From assembly GCA_016125275.1 (NCBI GenBank), contig WGMB01000004.1, positions 186,001 through 250,000 of the forward strand: DNA of 64,000 nucleotides. Direction: 5' to 3'. The notes under the pieces were generated by a model, which worked only from the letters and a program-made list of their open reading frames with translations, was not told the origin of the DNA and ran no database searches. Positions 23,553-32,824 of the stretch are shown here, one piece after another; the stretch's first letter is position 1, and each line of letters starts with the position of its first letter. The DNA is from Acidobacteriota bacterium (GTDB lineage: Bacteria; Acidobacteriota; Terriglobia; Bryobacterales; UBA6623). Both the position numbers and the translations under genes were made by a program.

Positions 23553-24350
23553 ATGAACGCCTGTCTCCGCGCCGGACTGCTGGGGTTGATCGCCCTGGCG
23601 ATGGTTTCGGCCCAGCCTCACAAGATCGTCTTTCTGGGTTCGACCGAAGGGTTGCAGGGCGCGATCCAGGTCGGCGCCGAAGAAGCGCGACTGCAGGCGG
23701 ACTTTCTCAACATCCAACTGCAGTTCGAGCAGGACCGCGATCCGGCTCACGCCGGCAACTACGCCGACGCCCACGCGGTGATCGTGAACGGCACGCCCGA
23801 CGAGGTGCTGGAGGCGGCGCGGGCTCTCTCCGACCCCGGCGTGCCGGTGCTCAACGTGGGAACGGGCGACAACGAGCTGCGCACCGAGTGCCGGGCGAAC
23901 CTGTTCCACATAGCCCCCAGCGACAAGATGCTGGCCGACGCGGTGGCGCAATGGCGCAAGACGCATCCGGACGCCAAGGACGTTCGGGCGCAGGCCTGGC
24001 ATCCGGAGTTTGTGAAGTTCGCCGCTCGCGAGCTCAACAACCGCTATCGCAAGGCGACCGGCATGGAGATGTCCGACGCGGCCTGGGCCGTGTGGGCGGC
24101 TTACCGGTTGGTGACGACGGCGATCGTGAACGAGCCCGAGGCGACGCCGAAGCGGCTGGTCGAGTATTTCCGCGACGAGTTGGAGTTCGATTCGCAGAAA
24201 GGCGTCTTCTCGACGTTTCGCGAGACGGGCGAGATGCGGCAGGCGCTGCTGATCGTGGCGGAGGGCAAGCTCGCCGGGGAGGCGCCGGTGCGCGGCGCGG
24301 CGGCCTCGGATGATCTCGATTCGCTCGGCGTTCAGGAGTGCAAGCCATGA
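23553..24350 (+). CDS. Periplasmic binding-protein-like protein of a PQQ-associated ABC system
   Basis: About 265 aa from ATG 23553 (ATG 23541 is in frame, but a TACAAT -10-like hexamer overlaps it). The N-terminal signal is RAGLLGLIALAMVSAQ. The fold resembles type I periplasmic binding proteins (KIVFLGSTEGLQGAIQVGAE, VPVLNVGTGDNELR, FHIAPSDKMLADAV). Taken with the beta-propeller protein that overlaps it, it matches the proteins that accompany PQQ-dependent alcohol dehydrogenase systems. The ligand is unknown. It is first of a four-gene coupled run with the propeller protein, a dihaem peroxidase and an ABC ATPase. Confidence 0.75.
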   Translation: MNACLRAGLLGLIALAMVSAQPHKIVFLGSTEGLQGAIQVGAEEARLQADFLNIQLQFEQDRDPAHAGNYADAHAVIVNGTPDEVLEAARALSDPGVPVLNVGTGDNELRTECRANLFHIAPSDKMLADAVAQWRKTHPDAKDVRAQAWHPEFVKFAARELNNRYRKATGMEMSDAAWAVWAAYRLVTTAIVNEPEATPKRLVEYFRDELEFDSQKGVFSTFRETGEMRQALLIVAEGKLAGEAPVRGAAASDDLDSLGVQECKP

Positions 24351-25297
24351 TTCGAACCCTATTGCTCGCAGCCGTTCTGGTCGCGCCACTGTTGGCGCAT
24401 GAGCCCACTCACCGGCTCTTCGTGACCAACGAAGAGGACAACACGGTCTCGGTGATCGACAGCCGCACGCATGAGCTGGTGAAGACGATCAATGTCGGCG
24501 AGAGGCCTCGCGGCATTGGCTTTTCGCCTGACCACTCAACGGTGTACGTGGCTTTGGGCGACGAGAATGCCATCGCCGAGATCGACTCGACCTCCCTCGA
24601 GCTGCTGCGCAAGATTCCGGCCGGGTCGGACCCGGAGGCCTTCGCCGTACACCCGAACGGGCACATCTACCTGTCGAACGAGGATTCGGGTCTGGCCAGC
24701 GTGCTGGACCCGAAGAACGGCGAGATTCTGGCGGAAGTGAAGGTCGGCATCGAGCCCGAAGGGGTGTCGGTGACGCCGGACGGCAAGCGCGTGATGGTGA
24801 CGAGCGAATCGACGTCGATGGTGCACGTGATCCGCGTGCCCGAGCACACGATCGAGGCAAACATTCTGGTGGGCGCGCGTCCGCGGGAGGTGGCCTTCTC
24901 GCCGGACGGCAAGTACGGTTATGTGAGCTGCGAAGTGGGCGGCGAGGTCGTGAAGTTCGAGGTGGAGACGGCGAAGATCGTGGCGCGCAAAAAGCTGCGG
25001 CGCGAGATCAAGCTGGTGAAGCCGAAGGGCGTCCGCTGGGGGCCTGACGGGCGGATCTGGGTGGCGACGGGACGCGGCGACGTGGTGGCGGTGCTCAACG
25101 CAGACACGCTGGAGCTGGAGAACACGATTCCGGTGGGGCGCAGGACCTGGGGCATGGCGTTCTCAGGCGACGGCAAGACGCTGTTTGTGACCAACGGGCT
25201 CGACAATTCGCTGTCAGTGATCGATGTAGCCTCGGCCAAGGAGACCCAAAAGATTCCGACGGGAGGCATGCCGTGGGGCGTGATCCTCGACGACTGA
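24347..25297 (+). CDS. Secreted YVTN-type beta-propeller protein (PQQ-catabolism-associated type)
   Basis: 316 aa with a signal peptide (TLLLAAVLVAPLLAHE) and about seven YVTN-like repeats, for example NTVSVIDSRTHELVKTINVG, then RGIGFSPDHSTVYVAL and NSLSVIDVASAKETQKIPTG. It lies in the periplasm. The start ATG overlaps the previous stop by 4 nt. Such propellers recur beside PQQ-dependent dehydrogenases and their ABC proteins, with unknown biochemical function. Structural binding or scaffolding is inferred. A quinoprotein dehydrogenase lies about 7 kb upstream at 15443. Confidence 0.85.
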   Translation: MIRTLLLAAVLVAPLLAHEPTHRLFVTNEEDNTVSVIDSRTHELVKTINVGERPRGIGFSPDHSTVYVALGDENAIAEIDSTSLELLRKIPAGSDPEAFAVHPNGHIYLSNEDSGLASVLDPKNGEILAEVKVGIEPEGVSVTPDGKRVMVTSESTSMVHVIRVPEHTIEANILVGARPREVAFSPDGKYGYVSCEVGGEVVKFEVETAKIVARKKLRREIKLVKPKGVRWGPDGRIWVATGRGDVVAVLNADTLELENTIPVGRRTWGMAFSGDGKTLFVTNGLDNSLSVIDVASAKETQKIPTGGMPWGVILDD

Positions 25298-26226
25298 TTT
25301 TGCTGGCGCTGCTGCTGGCGGCTCCGGGCTGGGCCGGCGGGGCGAAACCGACGATCCAAGAAGCGATCGGCTGGCGGCTGTTCTTCGAGCCGGCGCTGTC
25401 GCGGCCGGGCAACTACTCCTGCGCCACTTGCCACATCCCTTCCAAGGGATTCGAGGGCGGCGAGCCCCTGGGGCGCGGCGCGCACGGCGACCCGTTGGGC
25501 CGTAACACGCCGACGGTGGTGAACCTGGCGGATACGGACTTGCTGTTTTGGGACGGGCGGGCGAGCTCTCTGGAGGAGCAGGCGTCCGGGCCGATGACGA
25601 ACCCCAAGGAAATGGACATGACGCTCGACCTGGTGGTCGAGCGGGTGCGGTCGCTGCGGCGCTACCGCGAGGCGTTCGCGAAGATGGGCGTCGAAAAGCC
25701 GACGGTCGATGACATCGCCGGGGCCATTGCGGCCTTCGAGCGGCGGCTGACGACGGGGCCGACGACGTTCGACCGCTGGATTCACGGCGACCGCTCGGCG
25801 CTCAACGAGCAGCAGGAGCGCGGCCGGCTGCTGTTCTTCACCAAGGGCGACTGCGCCCTGTGCCACAACGGGGCCAACCTGAGCGACGGGGACTTCCACA
25901 ACCTAGGAACCGGCACGCCGGAGGATCAGGGCCGTTACGCGATCGAGAAGGAAGACTACTACAAGGGCGCCTTCAAGACGCCGGCCCTGCGCAACTGGAA
26001 GGGCCGGGAGCCTTTCTTCCACGACGGGCGCTTCAAGACGCTGCGGGACGTGCTGGAGTTCTACTCCAACCCGCCGGACAGCGGCGTGGGCGAGCGGGAG
26101 ATCGAGCCGAAGGCCTTCAGCGAGCAGGAGATCGACGACTTGATCGCCTTTCTGGAGACCCTCAACGGCGACTGGCCGGATCTGAAACCTTTCGAGCAGG
26201 CCTGGAAGGCGCTGGGTGTCGAGTGA
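25273..26226 (+). CDS. Di-haem cytochrome c peroxidase / MauG-family protein
   Basis: 317 aa with a signal peptide (LILLALLLAAPGWAGG) and two haem-binding motifs, CATCH (around residue 55) and CALCH (around residue 195). Family features are GNTPTVVNLADTDLLFWDGR (here RNTPTVVN) and FKTPALRNWKGREPFFHDGR. Periplasmic. It may reduce peroxide or carry out a MauG-like oxidation. GTG 25273 is the first usable start and overlaps the propeller gene by 25 nt. A start further in would lose the signal peptide. It overlaps the ABC ATPase by 4 nt. Confidence 0.88.
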   Translation: MGRDPRRLILLALLLAAPGWAGGAKPTIQEAIGWRLFFEPALSRPGNYSCATCHIPSKGFEGGEPLGRGAHGDPLGRNTPTVVNLADTDLLFWDGRASSLEEQASGPMTNPKEMDMTLDLVVERVRSLRRYREAFAKMGVEKPTVDDIAGAIAAFERRLTTGPTTFDRWIHGDRSALNEQQERGRLLFFTKGDCALCHNGANLSDGDFHNLGTGTPEDQGRYAIEKEDYYKGAFKTPALRNWKGREPFFHDGRFKTLRDVLEFYSNPPDSGVGEREIEPKAFSEQEIDDLIAFLETLNGDWPDLKPFEQAWKALGVE

Positions 26227-26918
26227 CTGACATTGCCTCCGTTTCGCCGCTGATTCGCGCGGAGGGGCTGGCCAAGCGCTACCCCTCGGGCGGCGGCGTG
26301 CTGACCGTTTTCCAGGGCGTCTCGTTCGAGCTCTACCCGGGGCAGAGCGTCGCGCTGGTGGGCGAGTCCGGGGCGGGCAAGTCCACCCTGCTGCATCTGC
26401 TGGGGGCGCTGGACCTGCCGAGCGAAGGGACGATCCGCTTCGAGGGGCGGCCGCTGCAGGACGCCTCCGACGCCGAACTGGCGCGCTACCGCAACGAGCA
26501 GGTCGGCTACGTCTGGCAGAGCTACCACTTGCTGCCGGAGTTCACCGCGCTCGAGAACGTGATCATGCCGTTGCTGATCGCCGGCCGCAAACGGGCGGAC
26601 GTAGAGCCCGCGGGCAGCCAGGCGCTGCAAAGGATGGGCTTGGGGGCCCGGGAGACGCACCAGGCCGGGGAGCTTTCCGGCGGCGAGCAGCAGAGGGTGG
26701 CGATCGCCCGGGCTCTGGTGAGAGATCCGCGGCTGGTGCTGGCCGACGAGCCGACCGGCAACCTGGACCACCGCACCGGTGAGGCGATCATCTCGCAACT
26801 CTTGGCTTTGCCGCGAGATGCGGGCGTGGCGTTCGTAATGGCCACCCATAATTTGGACTTTGCGCGCCTGTGCGATCGGGTATTTCACGTCTCCGCCGGC
26901 GGGTTGACGGTGGAATAA
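26223..26918 (+). CDS. ABC transporter ATP-binding protein (LolD/MacB type), no permease adjacent
   Basis: 231 aa from GTG 26223. Walker A is GESGAGKST, the Q-loop region YVWQSYHLLPEFTALENVI, the signature LSGGEQQRVAIARAL, and Walker B LVLADEPTGNLDHRTGE. The sequence is of the LolD/MacB/FtsE class, whose partners are type VII (MacB-like) permeases. No permease gene follows: the next 430 bp are non-coding, then a TonB receptor begins. It is coupled to the MauG-like gene by a 4-nt overlap. It may serve a permease encoded elsewhere. Confidence 0.9.
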   Translation: MTDIASVSPLIRAEGLAKRYPSGGGVLTVFQGVSFELYPGQSVALVGESGAGKSTLLHLLGALDLPSEGTIRFEGRPLQDASDAELARYRNEQVGYVWQSYHLLPEFTALENVIMPLLIAGRKRADVEPAGSQALQRMGLGARETHQAGELSGGEQQRVAIARALVRDPRLVLADEPTGNLDHRTGEAIISQLLALPRDAGVAFVMATHNLDFARLCDRVFHVSAGGLTVE

Positions 26919-27052
26919 CCGGCGCTCCCCTCGGTCCGAACCTCTCCAAACCCCTTGCAGGAAAGCCGCCGGAGCCCGTTCGGGGCCGAGCTGCGGGCGG
27001 GCGGTTTGTCGGCCGGGCCGGCAGGAAATCGTTCGATATCGAGAAAAAGTTG

Positions 27053-27082
27053 TTGCAGCTCGGAGAAATTCGAGAATATACT
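27053..27082 (+). promoter_or_regulatory. Putative promoter of the TonB-receptor gene; 26919-27348 intergenic
   Basis: TTGCAG at 27053-27058 and TATACT at 27077-27082 (18-nt spacer) lie in a locally AT-richer stretch within the 430-bp intergenic region. Transcription would start near 27089, giving a leader of about 260 nt before the receptor. No open frame with coding character is seen in the region. Confidence 0.5.
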
Positions 27083-27348
27083 TGCCTCGCCGGATGACTT
27101 CTCGGGGTTTTCTCCGGCGCTCTTTCCTCCCGGCTGAGGGATCGGCGAGGTCCGTTCGTCCATTCTGCTGACCGCTCCCGCGGCTGTCGCAAGACGGCGG
27201 AAGCGGCGCGCCCATAACCAATGGGTCGCGGCCTTCCGGGGCGGCGACTCGCGAGCCGTGGTGTGTCGTCAACACCCGGCGCCACTTTCGACCGTTCAAC
27301 GAAGGCGGGGCGCGCTAGTGCTGGCGGCCTCGTTTGGGGAGGTCCCTG

Positions 27349-30300
27349 GTGCGCATCGATCGGCAACTGCATCCTGTTCTGTCTCTGAGCCTGCGGCTCC
27401 AACTCTTGGCGGGCGCTCTGCTGTTGGCGCCCGATCCCGGGCTGGCGCAAGAGTATCGCGGGCGCATTCAAGGCGTGGTCGCGGACACCAGCCAGGCGGT
27501 CGTGCCCGGCGCTACGGTGGTGCTGACCAATGACGCGACGGGCGTCGCGAATACTCGCGAAACCGACAGCAACGGGCGCTATCTGTTCGACTTGGTGCTG
27601 CCCAGCCGCTACACGCTGACGGTGGAGATCGAGGGCTTCAACCGCTTTGCGCAGTCGGGCATTCTGGTCGAGAACCGCAGCGACATCACGGTGAACGTGG
27701 AGCTTTCCGTGGGCGCCGTCTCCGAGACGGTGACGGTGACGCAGGCGCCGGTGCAGGTGAAGTTCAACGATCCTTCGATGGACCTGACGGTGGACAACCA
27801 GATGGTGAAGGACCTGCCGATCGTGGCGCGCAACCCGTTTACGCTGGTGCTGCTGAATCCGGCGGTGAGCAACCGCTACGGCACCACCCGCAATCCGTTC
27901 TTCATGTGGGCGGCCAGCCAGGTGGACGTGGGCGGGCCGACGAGCACCAAGAACGACGTGCTGGTGGACGGCATGCCGGCGATGTTGGGCCCGAAGGGCT
28001 CCTACGCCCCGCCGATGGACGCCACCAGCGAGGTGACCGTGCAGCAGAACGCGGTCGATGCCGAGTACGGCCACAGCGCGGGCGGCATCTTGAACGTCTC
28101 GATGAAGTCGGGCACGAATGATCTGCACGGGACGCTGTACTACTTCGGCCGCAACCCGGTGTTCAACGCCGTGTCGAACCCGACCACGCGGGCTCCCAAC
28201 CTGGTCCGCAACCACATCGGCGGCGGCAGCGTGGGCTGGGCGCCGCTCAAGAACCGGATCTTCCACTTCGCGGCCTACGAGCAATGGGCGCAGAAGGACC
28301 CGCGCAGCACGCAGCGGCGCATGATGACCCCGCAGGAGCAGGCCGGCGACTTCTCGAACTCGCTGAACATCAACGGCGGACCGCGGCTGATCTATGACCC
28401 CTGGACGTCGCAACTCAACGGCACGACGGCGACGCGCAGCCCCTTCCCGAACAACACGATCCCGCAGACGCGGATGGACCCGACCGCGCAGCAACTGCTG
28501 GGGCAGATGTGGGGGCCAAACCGGGCCGGCTCGGACGTGACCGGGCTCAACAACTTCGCCGCCGCCTTTACCCGCAACATCAACTACTTCAACCTCAGCA
28601 ACCGCGGCGACTTCGTGATCTCCGACAAGCTGACGACGTTCTTCCGGTTCAGCCGTTTCCGGACGACGCTCGAGGACCCGAACTGGACGCCGAACAACTC
28701 GCGCATCTTCCCGAACGACAACGGCGGCGTGATGCACTCGCTGAACATCTCGGGCGACCTGATCTATACGATCAACCCGTCGACGGTGCTCAACATCCGC
28801 GGCAACTACACCTCGCTGAACGACGACTACGACGCGCCGGCGCAGCAGGCCACGCTGGCCGACTACGCCGAGCTGTTTCCGGGGCATGACTTCTACTCGA
28901 AGTACCTGGACTTCGGCGCGCCGTTCTACTTTCCCGGCGTGACGATCGCCGGCGGCAGCCCGGGCGGCGGATACGGCAAGTCGAGCTGGTGGTTCCAGCA
29001 TCCGCAGCAGTACTTCGGGGCGGCCAAGATCTCCAAGTTCGCGGGCAAGCACTACTTCAAGGCCGGCGCGGAGTATCGTACGTTGCGCACCGACGCGATT
29101 CGGCCGCGGACGTTCCTGTTCACCTTCAACGAGAACGAGACGGCCGACACGTTCATCAACCCCAATACGCGGCTGAGCGGCGACGGCTGGGCGAGCTTCT
29201 TGCTGGGGGCCATCAACCCCGACAACTCCTGGGGCGCCACTGAGCCCTTCAAGAAGGACACGGTGCAGTACTACGCGGGCTTCGTGCAGGACGACATCAA
29301 GCTGACCGGCAACATCACCATTAACCTGGGGCTGCGGTATGAGCTCGAGACGGCCATCTACGACCGCGGCGGCAGCTTCGGCGACTCGACCTTCGAGCCG
29401 AACCGGTATTCGCGCGGTCTGGACGTGAGCAACCCGATTCCGGAGTTTCAGGGCGCCGGAGCGCCGGTGATTCCGGCCGAAGCGACGGCGCTGATGACGC
29501 AGCCGTACAGCTTCAACGGCGCGTGGACCTTCACCGACGCCGACAACCGCGGGATGTGGAATCCGCAGAAGAACATCTTCCTGCCGAGGGTGGGGACGGC
29601 GATCCGCATCGACAGCCGGACCTCGCTGCGGCTGGGCTGGGCTCGCTACAACACGCCTCCGTCGTTGCAGAGGCCCAGCGGAGACATTCTGGGCAGCACG
29701 CCGGTGCCAGGCTTCTCCGCCTCGACGCCGATTGCGCCGAACCTGGAGGGCGTACCGCAGCAGGCGCTGAGCAACCCCTTCCCGACGGATGTGAACCCGG
29801 TGGTGGCTCCGGTGGGCAAGGGCGACGGCCGCTACACGACGATGGGCGGCGATGCGATTTGGGACAACCGCAGCTTCGTGAATCAGATCAACGACCGCAT
29901 CAACGTGTCTTTCCAGCGCGAGACGATCAACCGGATTCTGGTGGACGTGACGTTCTTCTCGAACTTCGGCAAGAACCTGCCCTACAACCTGGAGCTGAAC
30001 CAGGTGGACCCGGCGGTGATCAACGCCCAGGGGGCTGCGCTGAACCAGCAGGTGACGAATCCGTTCTATCAACTGCTGCCGGTGAACCAGATGCGCGGAC
30101 AACTGCGCAGCCAGCGGACGGTGGCGCTGCGGCAACTGCTCAAGCCCTATCCGCACTACAACACGGTGCGCCAGGTGAACACCAACGGCGTTCGCAACCG
30201 CTACAACGCGCTGCAGATCCGGGCGCAGCGGCCGTTCGCCAACGGCTTCAACTTCCTGGTCGCCTACAACTACAACCGCGAGCGGACCGAGGAGTTCTTC

Positions 30301-30870
30301 AACAAGGAAGAGCAGTTCGTCAACGAATTCCAGTACGTCAACAGCACGCGGCCGCGGCACCGCATGACCGTGGCCGGGACCTACGAGTTTCCAATCGGAA
30401 AGGGTCGCAAGTACCTAGGGCAGGCCAACTCGGTGGTGGACGCGGTGCTGGGCGGCTGGGTGACGAGCTGGATCTACACCTACCAGGCCGGCGAGCAGTT
30501 GCGGTTCGGAATGATGGAGGTGGTCGGCGACCCCAAGATCGACAACCCGGACAAGTGGGGCTACATGTTCAACCCGGACGCCTTCAAGTTCATCCAGAAC
30601 TCGGACTTCAAGGTGCGCACCAACCCGTTCACCTACCCGGGCGTGCTGGGGCCGGGGCTGAAGAACCTGGACATCAATCTGGCGAAGTCGTTCCAGATCG
30701 ACGAGAGGTTCCGGCTGGAGTTGAAGATGGAGGCTTACAACGTGTCCAACACGTTCACGGGCGCGAATCCGACGACGAACATCACGAGCGGCAACTTCGG
30801 CCGGGTGACCAGCCAGGCGGCGGGACAGTTGGGCCGGGAGTTTCAGTACAACATCCGGCTGCACTTCTAA
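27349..30870 (+). CDS. Oar-like TonB-dependent outer-membrane receptor with carboxypeptidase-regulatory-like domain
   Basis: 1173 aa from GTG 27349, which has GGGGAGG 6 nt upstream. TTG 27334 would add five residues. A signal peptide (LAGALLLAPDPGLAQ) is followed by a CarboxypepD-type beta-sandwich (GVVADTSQAVVPGATVVLTN then SNGRYLFDLVLPSRYTLTVE), a plug domain (TSEVTVQQNAVDAEYGHSAG) and a long beta-barrel ending in an aromatic residue (NIRLHF). This architecture and size are typical of the very numerous acidobacterial receptors, probably for oligosaccharide or other large-substrate uptake. No SusD partner is seen. It is the longest gene in the window and stands alone. Confidence 0.93.
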   Translation: MRIDRQLHPVLSLSLRLQLLAGALLLAPDPGLAQEYRGRIQGVVADTSQAVVPGATVVLTNDATGVANTRETDSNGRYLFDLVLPSRYTLTVEIEGFNRFAQSGILVENRSDITVNVELSVGAVSETVTVTQAPVQVKFNDPSMDLTVDNQMVKDLPIVARNPFTLVLLNPAVSNRYGTTRNPFFMWAASQVDVGGPTSTKNDVLVDGMPAMLGPKGSYAPPMDATSEVTVQQNAVDAEYGHSAGGILNVSMKSGTNDLHGTLYYFGRNPVFNAVSNPTTRAPNLVRNHIGGGSVGWAPLKNRIFHFAAYEQWAQKDPRSTQRRMMTPQEQAGDFSNSLNINGGPRLIYDPWTSQLNGTTATRSPFPNNTIPQTRMDPTAQQLLGQMWGPNRAGSDVTGLNNFAAAFTRNINYFNLSNRGDFVISDKLTTFFRFSRFRTTLEDPNWTPNNSRIFPNDNGGVMHSLNISGDLIYTINPSTVLNIRGNYTSLNDDYDAPAQQATLADYAELFPGHDFYSKYLDFGAPFYFPGVTIAGGSPGGGYGKSSWWFQHPQQYFGAAKISKFAGKHYFKAGAEYRTLRTDAIRPRTFLFTFNENETADTFINPNTRLSGDGWASFLLGAINPDNSWGATEPFKKDTVQYYAGFVQDDIKLTGNITINLGLRYELETAIYDRGGSFGDSTFEPNRYSRGLDVSNPIPEFQGAGAPVIPAEATALMTQPYSFNGAWTFTDADNRGMWNPQKNIFLPRVGTAIRIDSRTSLRLGWARYNTPPSLQRPSGDILGSTPVPGFSASTPIAPNLEGVPQQALSNPFPTDVNPVVAPVGKGDGRYTTMGGDAIWDNRSFVNQINDRINVSFQRETINRILVDVTFFSNFGKNLPYNLELNQVDPAVINAQGAALNQQVTNPFYQLLPVNQMRGQLRSQRTVALRQLLKPYPHYNTVRQVNTNGVRNRYNALQIRAQRPFANGFNFLVAYNYNRERTEEFFNKEEQFVNEFQYVNSTRPRHRMTVAGTYEFPIGKGRKYLGQANSVVDAVLGGWVTSWIYTYQAGEQLRFGMMEVVGDPKIDNPDKWGYMFNPDAFKFIQNSDFKVRTNPFTYPGVLGPGLKNLDINLAKSFQIDERFRLELKMEAYNVSNTFTGANPTTNITSGNFGRVTSQAAGQLGREFQYNIRLHF

Positions 30871-30891
30871 CGCCGCGGCGGCGATGGGGAA

Positions 30892-31437
30892 CTAGCGAAA
30901 GAGCTCGTCGAGCTCGATCTCGAGACCGGGCAGAGCGTCTCCGCCGAGGAGGCGCTCTCCTTTTTTGACGGCCTGCACGCGGCCGTCGGCCGTCCGCACC
31001 ATCACGGCGGACTCTTCCGGCAGGACGACCCAGGCCAGCCGGCAACCGGCCTCGAAGTACTCGTCGAGCTTGCGCAGGATGTCGGAGAGGGCGTCCTCGG
31101 GCGAGCGGACTTCCACGACGAGATCGGGCGAGCGTTCGAGATAGGGGGACTCGGCGTCGCCGTCGCGCTCGAGAACGGCACAGACGTCGGGGAGGCGGAA
31201 ACGCAGCTCGCCGTCGATCGAGAAACGGCAGTGCAGCTCGACCGCCGCGTAGCCGCCGGGATGCGAGTCGAAGTACTCGTCGAGCTTGCGATAGCAACGC
31301 CCTTGGATTCTGCCGTGGTCTTTGGTGCCCATCGCTCGCTGAACGACCCTCCCGCCGACGTACTCGCTGTGCGCGTACGCCGGGTTGTGCAGATACTCCT
31401 CGACGGAGACGTTGAGGGCGATGGCCGGCGCGCTCAT
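30892..31437 (-). CDS. Uma2 family (DUF820) putative endonuclease
   Basis: 181 aa with the PD-(D/E)xK-like Uma2 pattern: SEYVGGRVVQRAMGTKDHGR near the start, LRFRLPDVCAVLER (active-site Asp), then SPDLVVEVRSPEDALSDI (catalytic ExK-like region, here EVRSP) and KLDEYFEAGCRLAWVVLPEE. The family is widespread in cyanobacteria and other multi-copy carriers and its biological role is unclear. TATACT lies 7 nt before its ATG on the - strand, consistent with a leaderless transcript, and overlaps the -10 of the divergent gene at 31458. Confidence 0.87.
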   Translation of the reverse strand: MSAPAIALNVSVEEYLHNPAYAHSEYVGGRVVQRAMGTKDHGRIQGRCYRKLDEYFDSHPGGYAAVELHCRFSIDGELRFRLPDVCAVLERDGDAESPYLERSPDLVVEVRSPEDALSDILRKLDEYFEAGCRLAWVVLPEESAVMVRTADGRVQAVKKGERLLGGDALPGLEIELDELFR

Positions 31438-31443
31438 GGCTGC

Positions 31444-31452
31444 TAGTATATC
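31444..31452. promoter_or_regulatory. Overlapping divergent -10 elements in a 20-bp gap
   Basis: Only 20 bp separate the starts of the Uma2 gene (-) and the Gfo/Idh gene (+). The - strand reads TATACT (31450-31445), 7 nt before its ATG. The + strand reads TAGTAT (31444-31449) or TATATC (31447-31452), 8 or 5 nt before its ATG. Both genes would be leaderless, and the two -10 elements overlap. Confidence 0.5.
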
Positions 31453-31457
31453 GGCCG

Positions 31458-32774
31458 ATGACTCGGCGCTCTTTTGTCTCCTCGGCCGCGATGCTGGCCG
31501 CTCAATCCACGCTTTCGGCCGCTGACCCGTTGCGGGTGGGCATTATCGGCGTGGGCAATATCGGCACGCGCCACCTGGAGCGGCGGCTGCTGCCGATGGA
31601 GCGGCAGGACGGCATTCTAAAGGTCGTGGCGGCGAGCGACATCTACGATCGCGCCAAGTTTCGGGCGCAAGAGATGATCGGGCTGAGCCCGCGGGACATC
31701 CATCACGACTACAAGGATTTGCTGGCTCGCAAGGACGTGGACGCGGTGGTCATCGCGACGCCGGACCACTGGCACGCGCCGATGGCGATCGACGCCATGG
31801 AGGCCGGCAAGGACGTCTACCTCGAGAAGCCGATGTCGCGGACGATTCCCGAGGCCAAGGCGATCGTGGAGGCCGTGAACCGGACCGGCCGCGTGTTGCA
31901 GGTGGGCAGCCAGTGGGTCTCCGACGAGGGCTACCTGAAGGCCCGCGAGGTCTTTGAGAGCGGTCTGATCGGCGACCTGGTGTGGCTGCAGTCGTCGTAT
32001 TCGATGAACCATCCCGACGGCGTCTGGCAGTACTACGTGGACGAAGAGGCCAACCCGGAGACGGTGGATTGGGAACGCTTTACCGGCTCGGCGCCGGAGC
32101 AGCCGTTCTCCGGGGAGCGATTCTTCCGCTGGCGCAAGTATTGGGATTTTTCGGGCGGCATGGCGACGGACTTCTTCTATCACCGTCTGAGCCCGCTGCT
32201 GGCGGTGGTGGGGCCGCAGTTTCCGCTGCGGGTGACCGCTTCGGGCGGGGTGTGGCACTTCCAGAACCGCCAAGTGCCCGATACGTATTCGACGACGATC
32301 GAGTACGACGGCTTCGGCTGCACGATCTTCGGGTCGTGCGCGGCGGGGAATCCCAACCGCTACCACCCGCCGGTGATCTACGGCCAGAAAGGGTCAATCG
32401 AGTATCGCGCCGGCAGCATCCTGGTCACCCCGGAGCGGGAGTACCTGGCCGATTTCAAGCGGCAGGCCGGCGACGAGAAGCTGGTGTACGAGGTGGACAA
32501 CCGGGACCAGCAGACGGCGCGAACGGCCCACATGCTGAACTTTCTGGAGTGTGTGAAGACTCGCGAAAAGCCTAGGCTGCACGCTGAGTTCGGGTACCAG
32601 GTGATGACGGCCATCAAGCTCGGGGTGGACGGCTACCGGCAGGGGCGGGTGATGGCGTTCGACCCGGCCAGCCAAAGGGTGCTGGACCAGCCGCCGCCGC
32701 GCCAGGGCGAGTACGAGGGCGATGGGAGCAACCCGCCGGACGCTCCGGCGGCCTACCAGAAGCGCCACATCTGA
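31458..32774 (+). CDS. Gfo/Idh/MocA family oxidoreductase, exported
   Basis: 438 aa. An N-terminal Tat-like signal (TRRSFVSSAAMLAAQSTLSA) precedes a Rossmann domain (VGIIGVGNIGTRH) with the Gfo/Idh landmarks ATPDHWHAPMAIDAMEAGKD then VYLEKPMSRTIPEAKAIVEA (EKP). The C-terminal domain is the usual alpha/beta sheet. NAD(P)-dependent sugar or cyclitol oxidoreductase; substrate unknown. Exported paralogues of this family are frequent in Acidobacteria and Planctomycetes. There is no ribosome site, and the predicted -10 ends 5 to 8 nt before the ATG. Confidence 0.9.
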   Translation: MTRRSFVSSAAMLAAQSTLSAADPLRVGIIGVGNIGTRHLERRLLPMERQDGILKVVAASDIYDRAKFRAQEMIGLSPRDIHHDYKDLLARKDVDAVVIATPDHWHAPMAIDAMEAGKDVYLEKPMSRTIPEAKAIVEAVNRTGRVLQVGSQWVSDEGYLKAREVFESGLIGDLVWLQSSYSMNHPDGVWQYYVDEEANPETVDWERFTGSAPEQPFSGERFFRWRKYWDFSGGMATDFFYHRLSPLLAVVGPQFPLRVTASGGVWHFQNRQVPDTYSTTIEYDGFGCTIFGSCAAGNPNRYHPPVIYGQKGSIEYRAGSILVTPEREYLADFKRQAGDEKLVYEVDNRDQQTARTAHMLNFLECVKTREKPRLHAEFGYQVMTAIKLGVDGYRQGRVMAFDPASQRVLDQPPPRQGEYEGDGSNPPDAPAAYQKRHI

Positions 32775-32824
32775 GGAGTCCGCGGACATTTGCGGGCCGG
32801 GCGGCGCGGGCTTATCATTGGCCC

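Noticed and set aside
26788-30360. A 1190-codon open frame antisense to the TonB receptor, and similar long antisense frames (for example 229-1965 minus, 2829-4037 minus, 12110-13705 plus)
   Set aside because: Products are Arg/His/Gly/Ala-rich with no domains. Long shadow frames are expected opposite high-GC genes with strong third-position bias.
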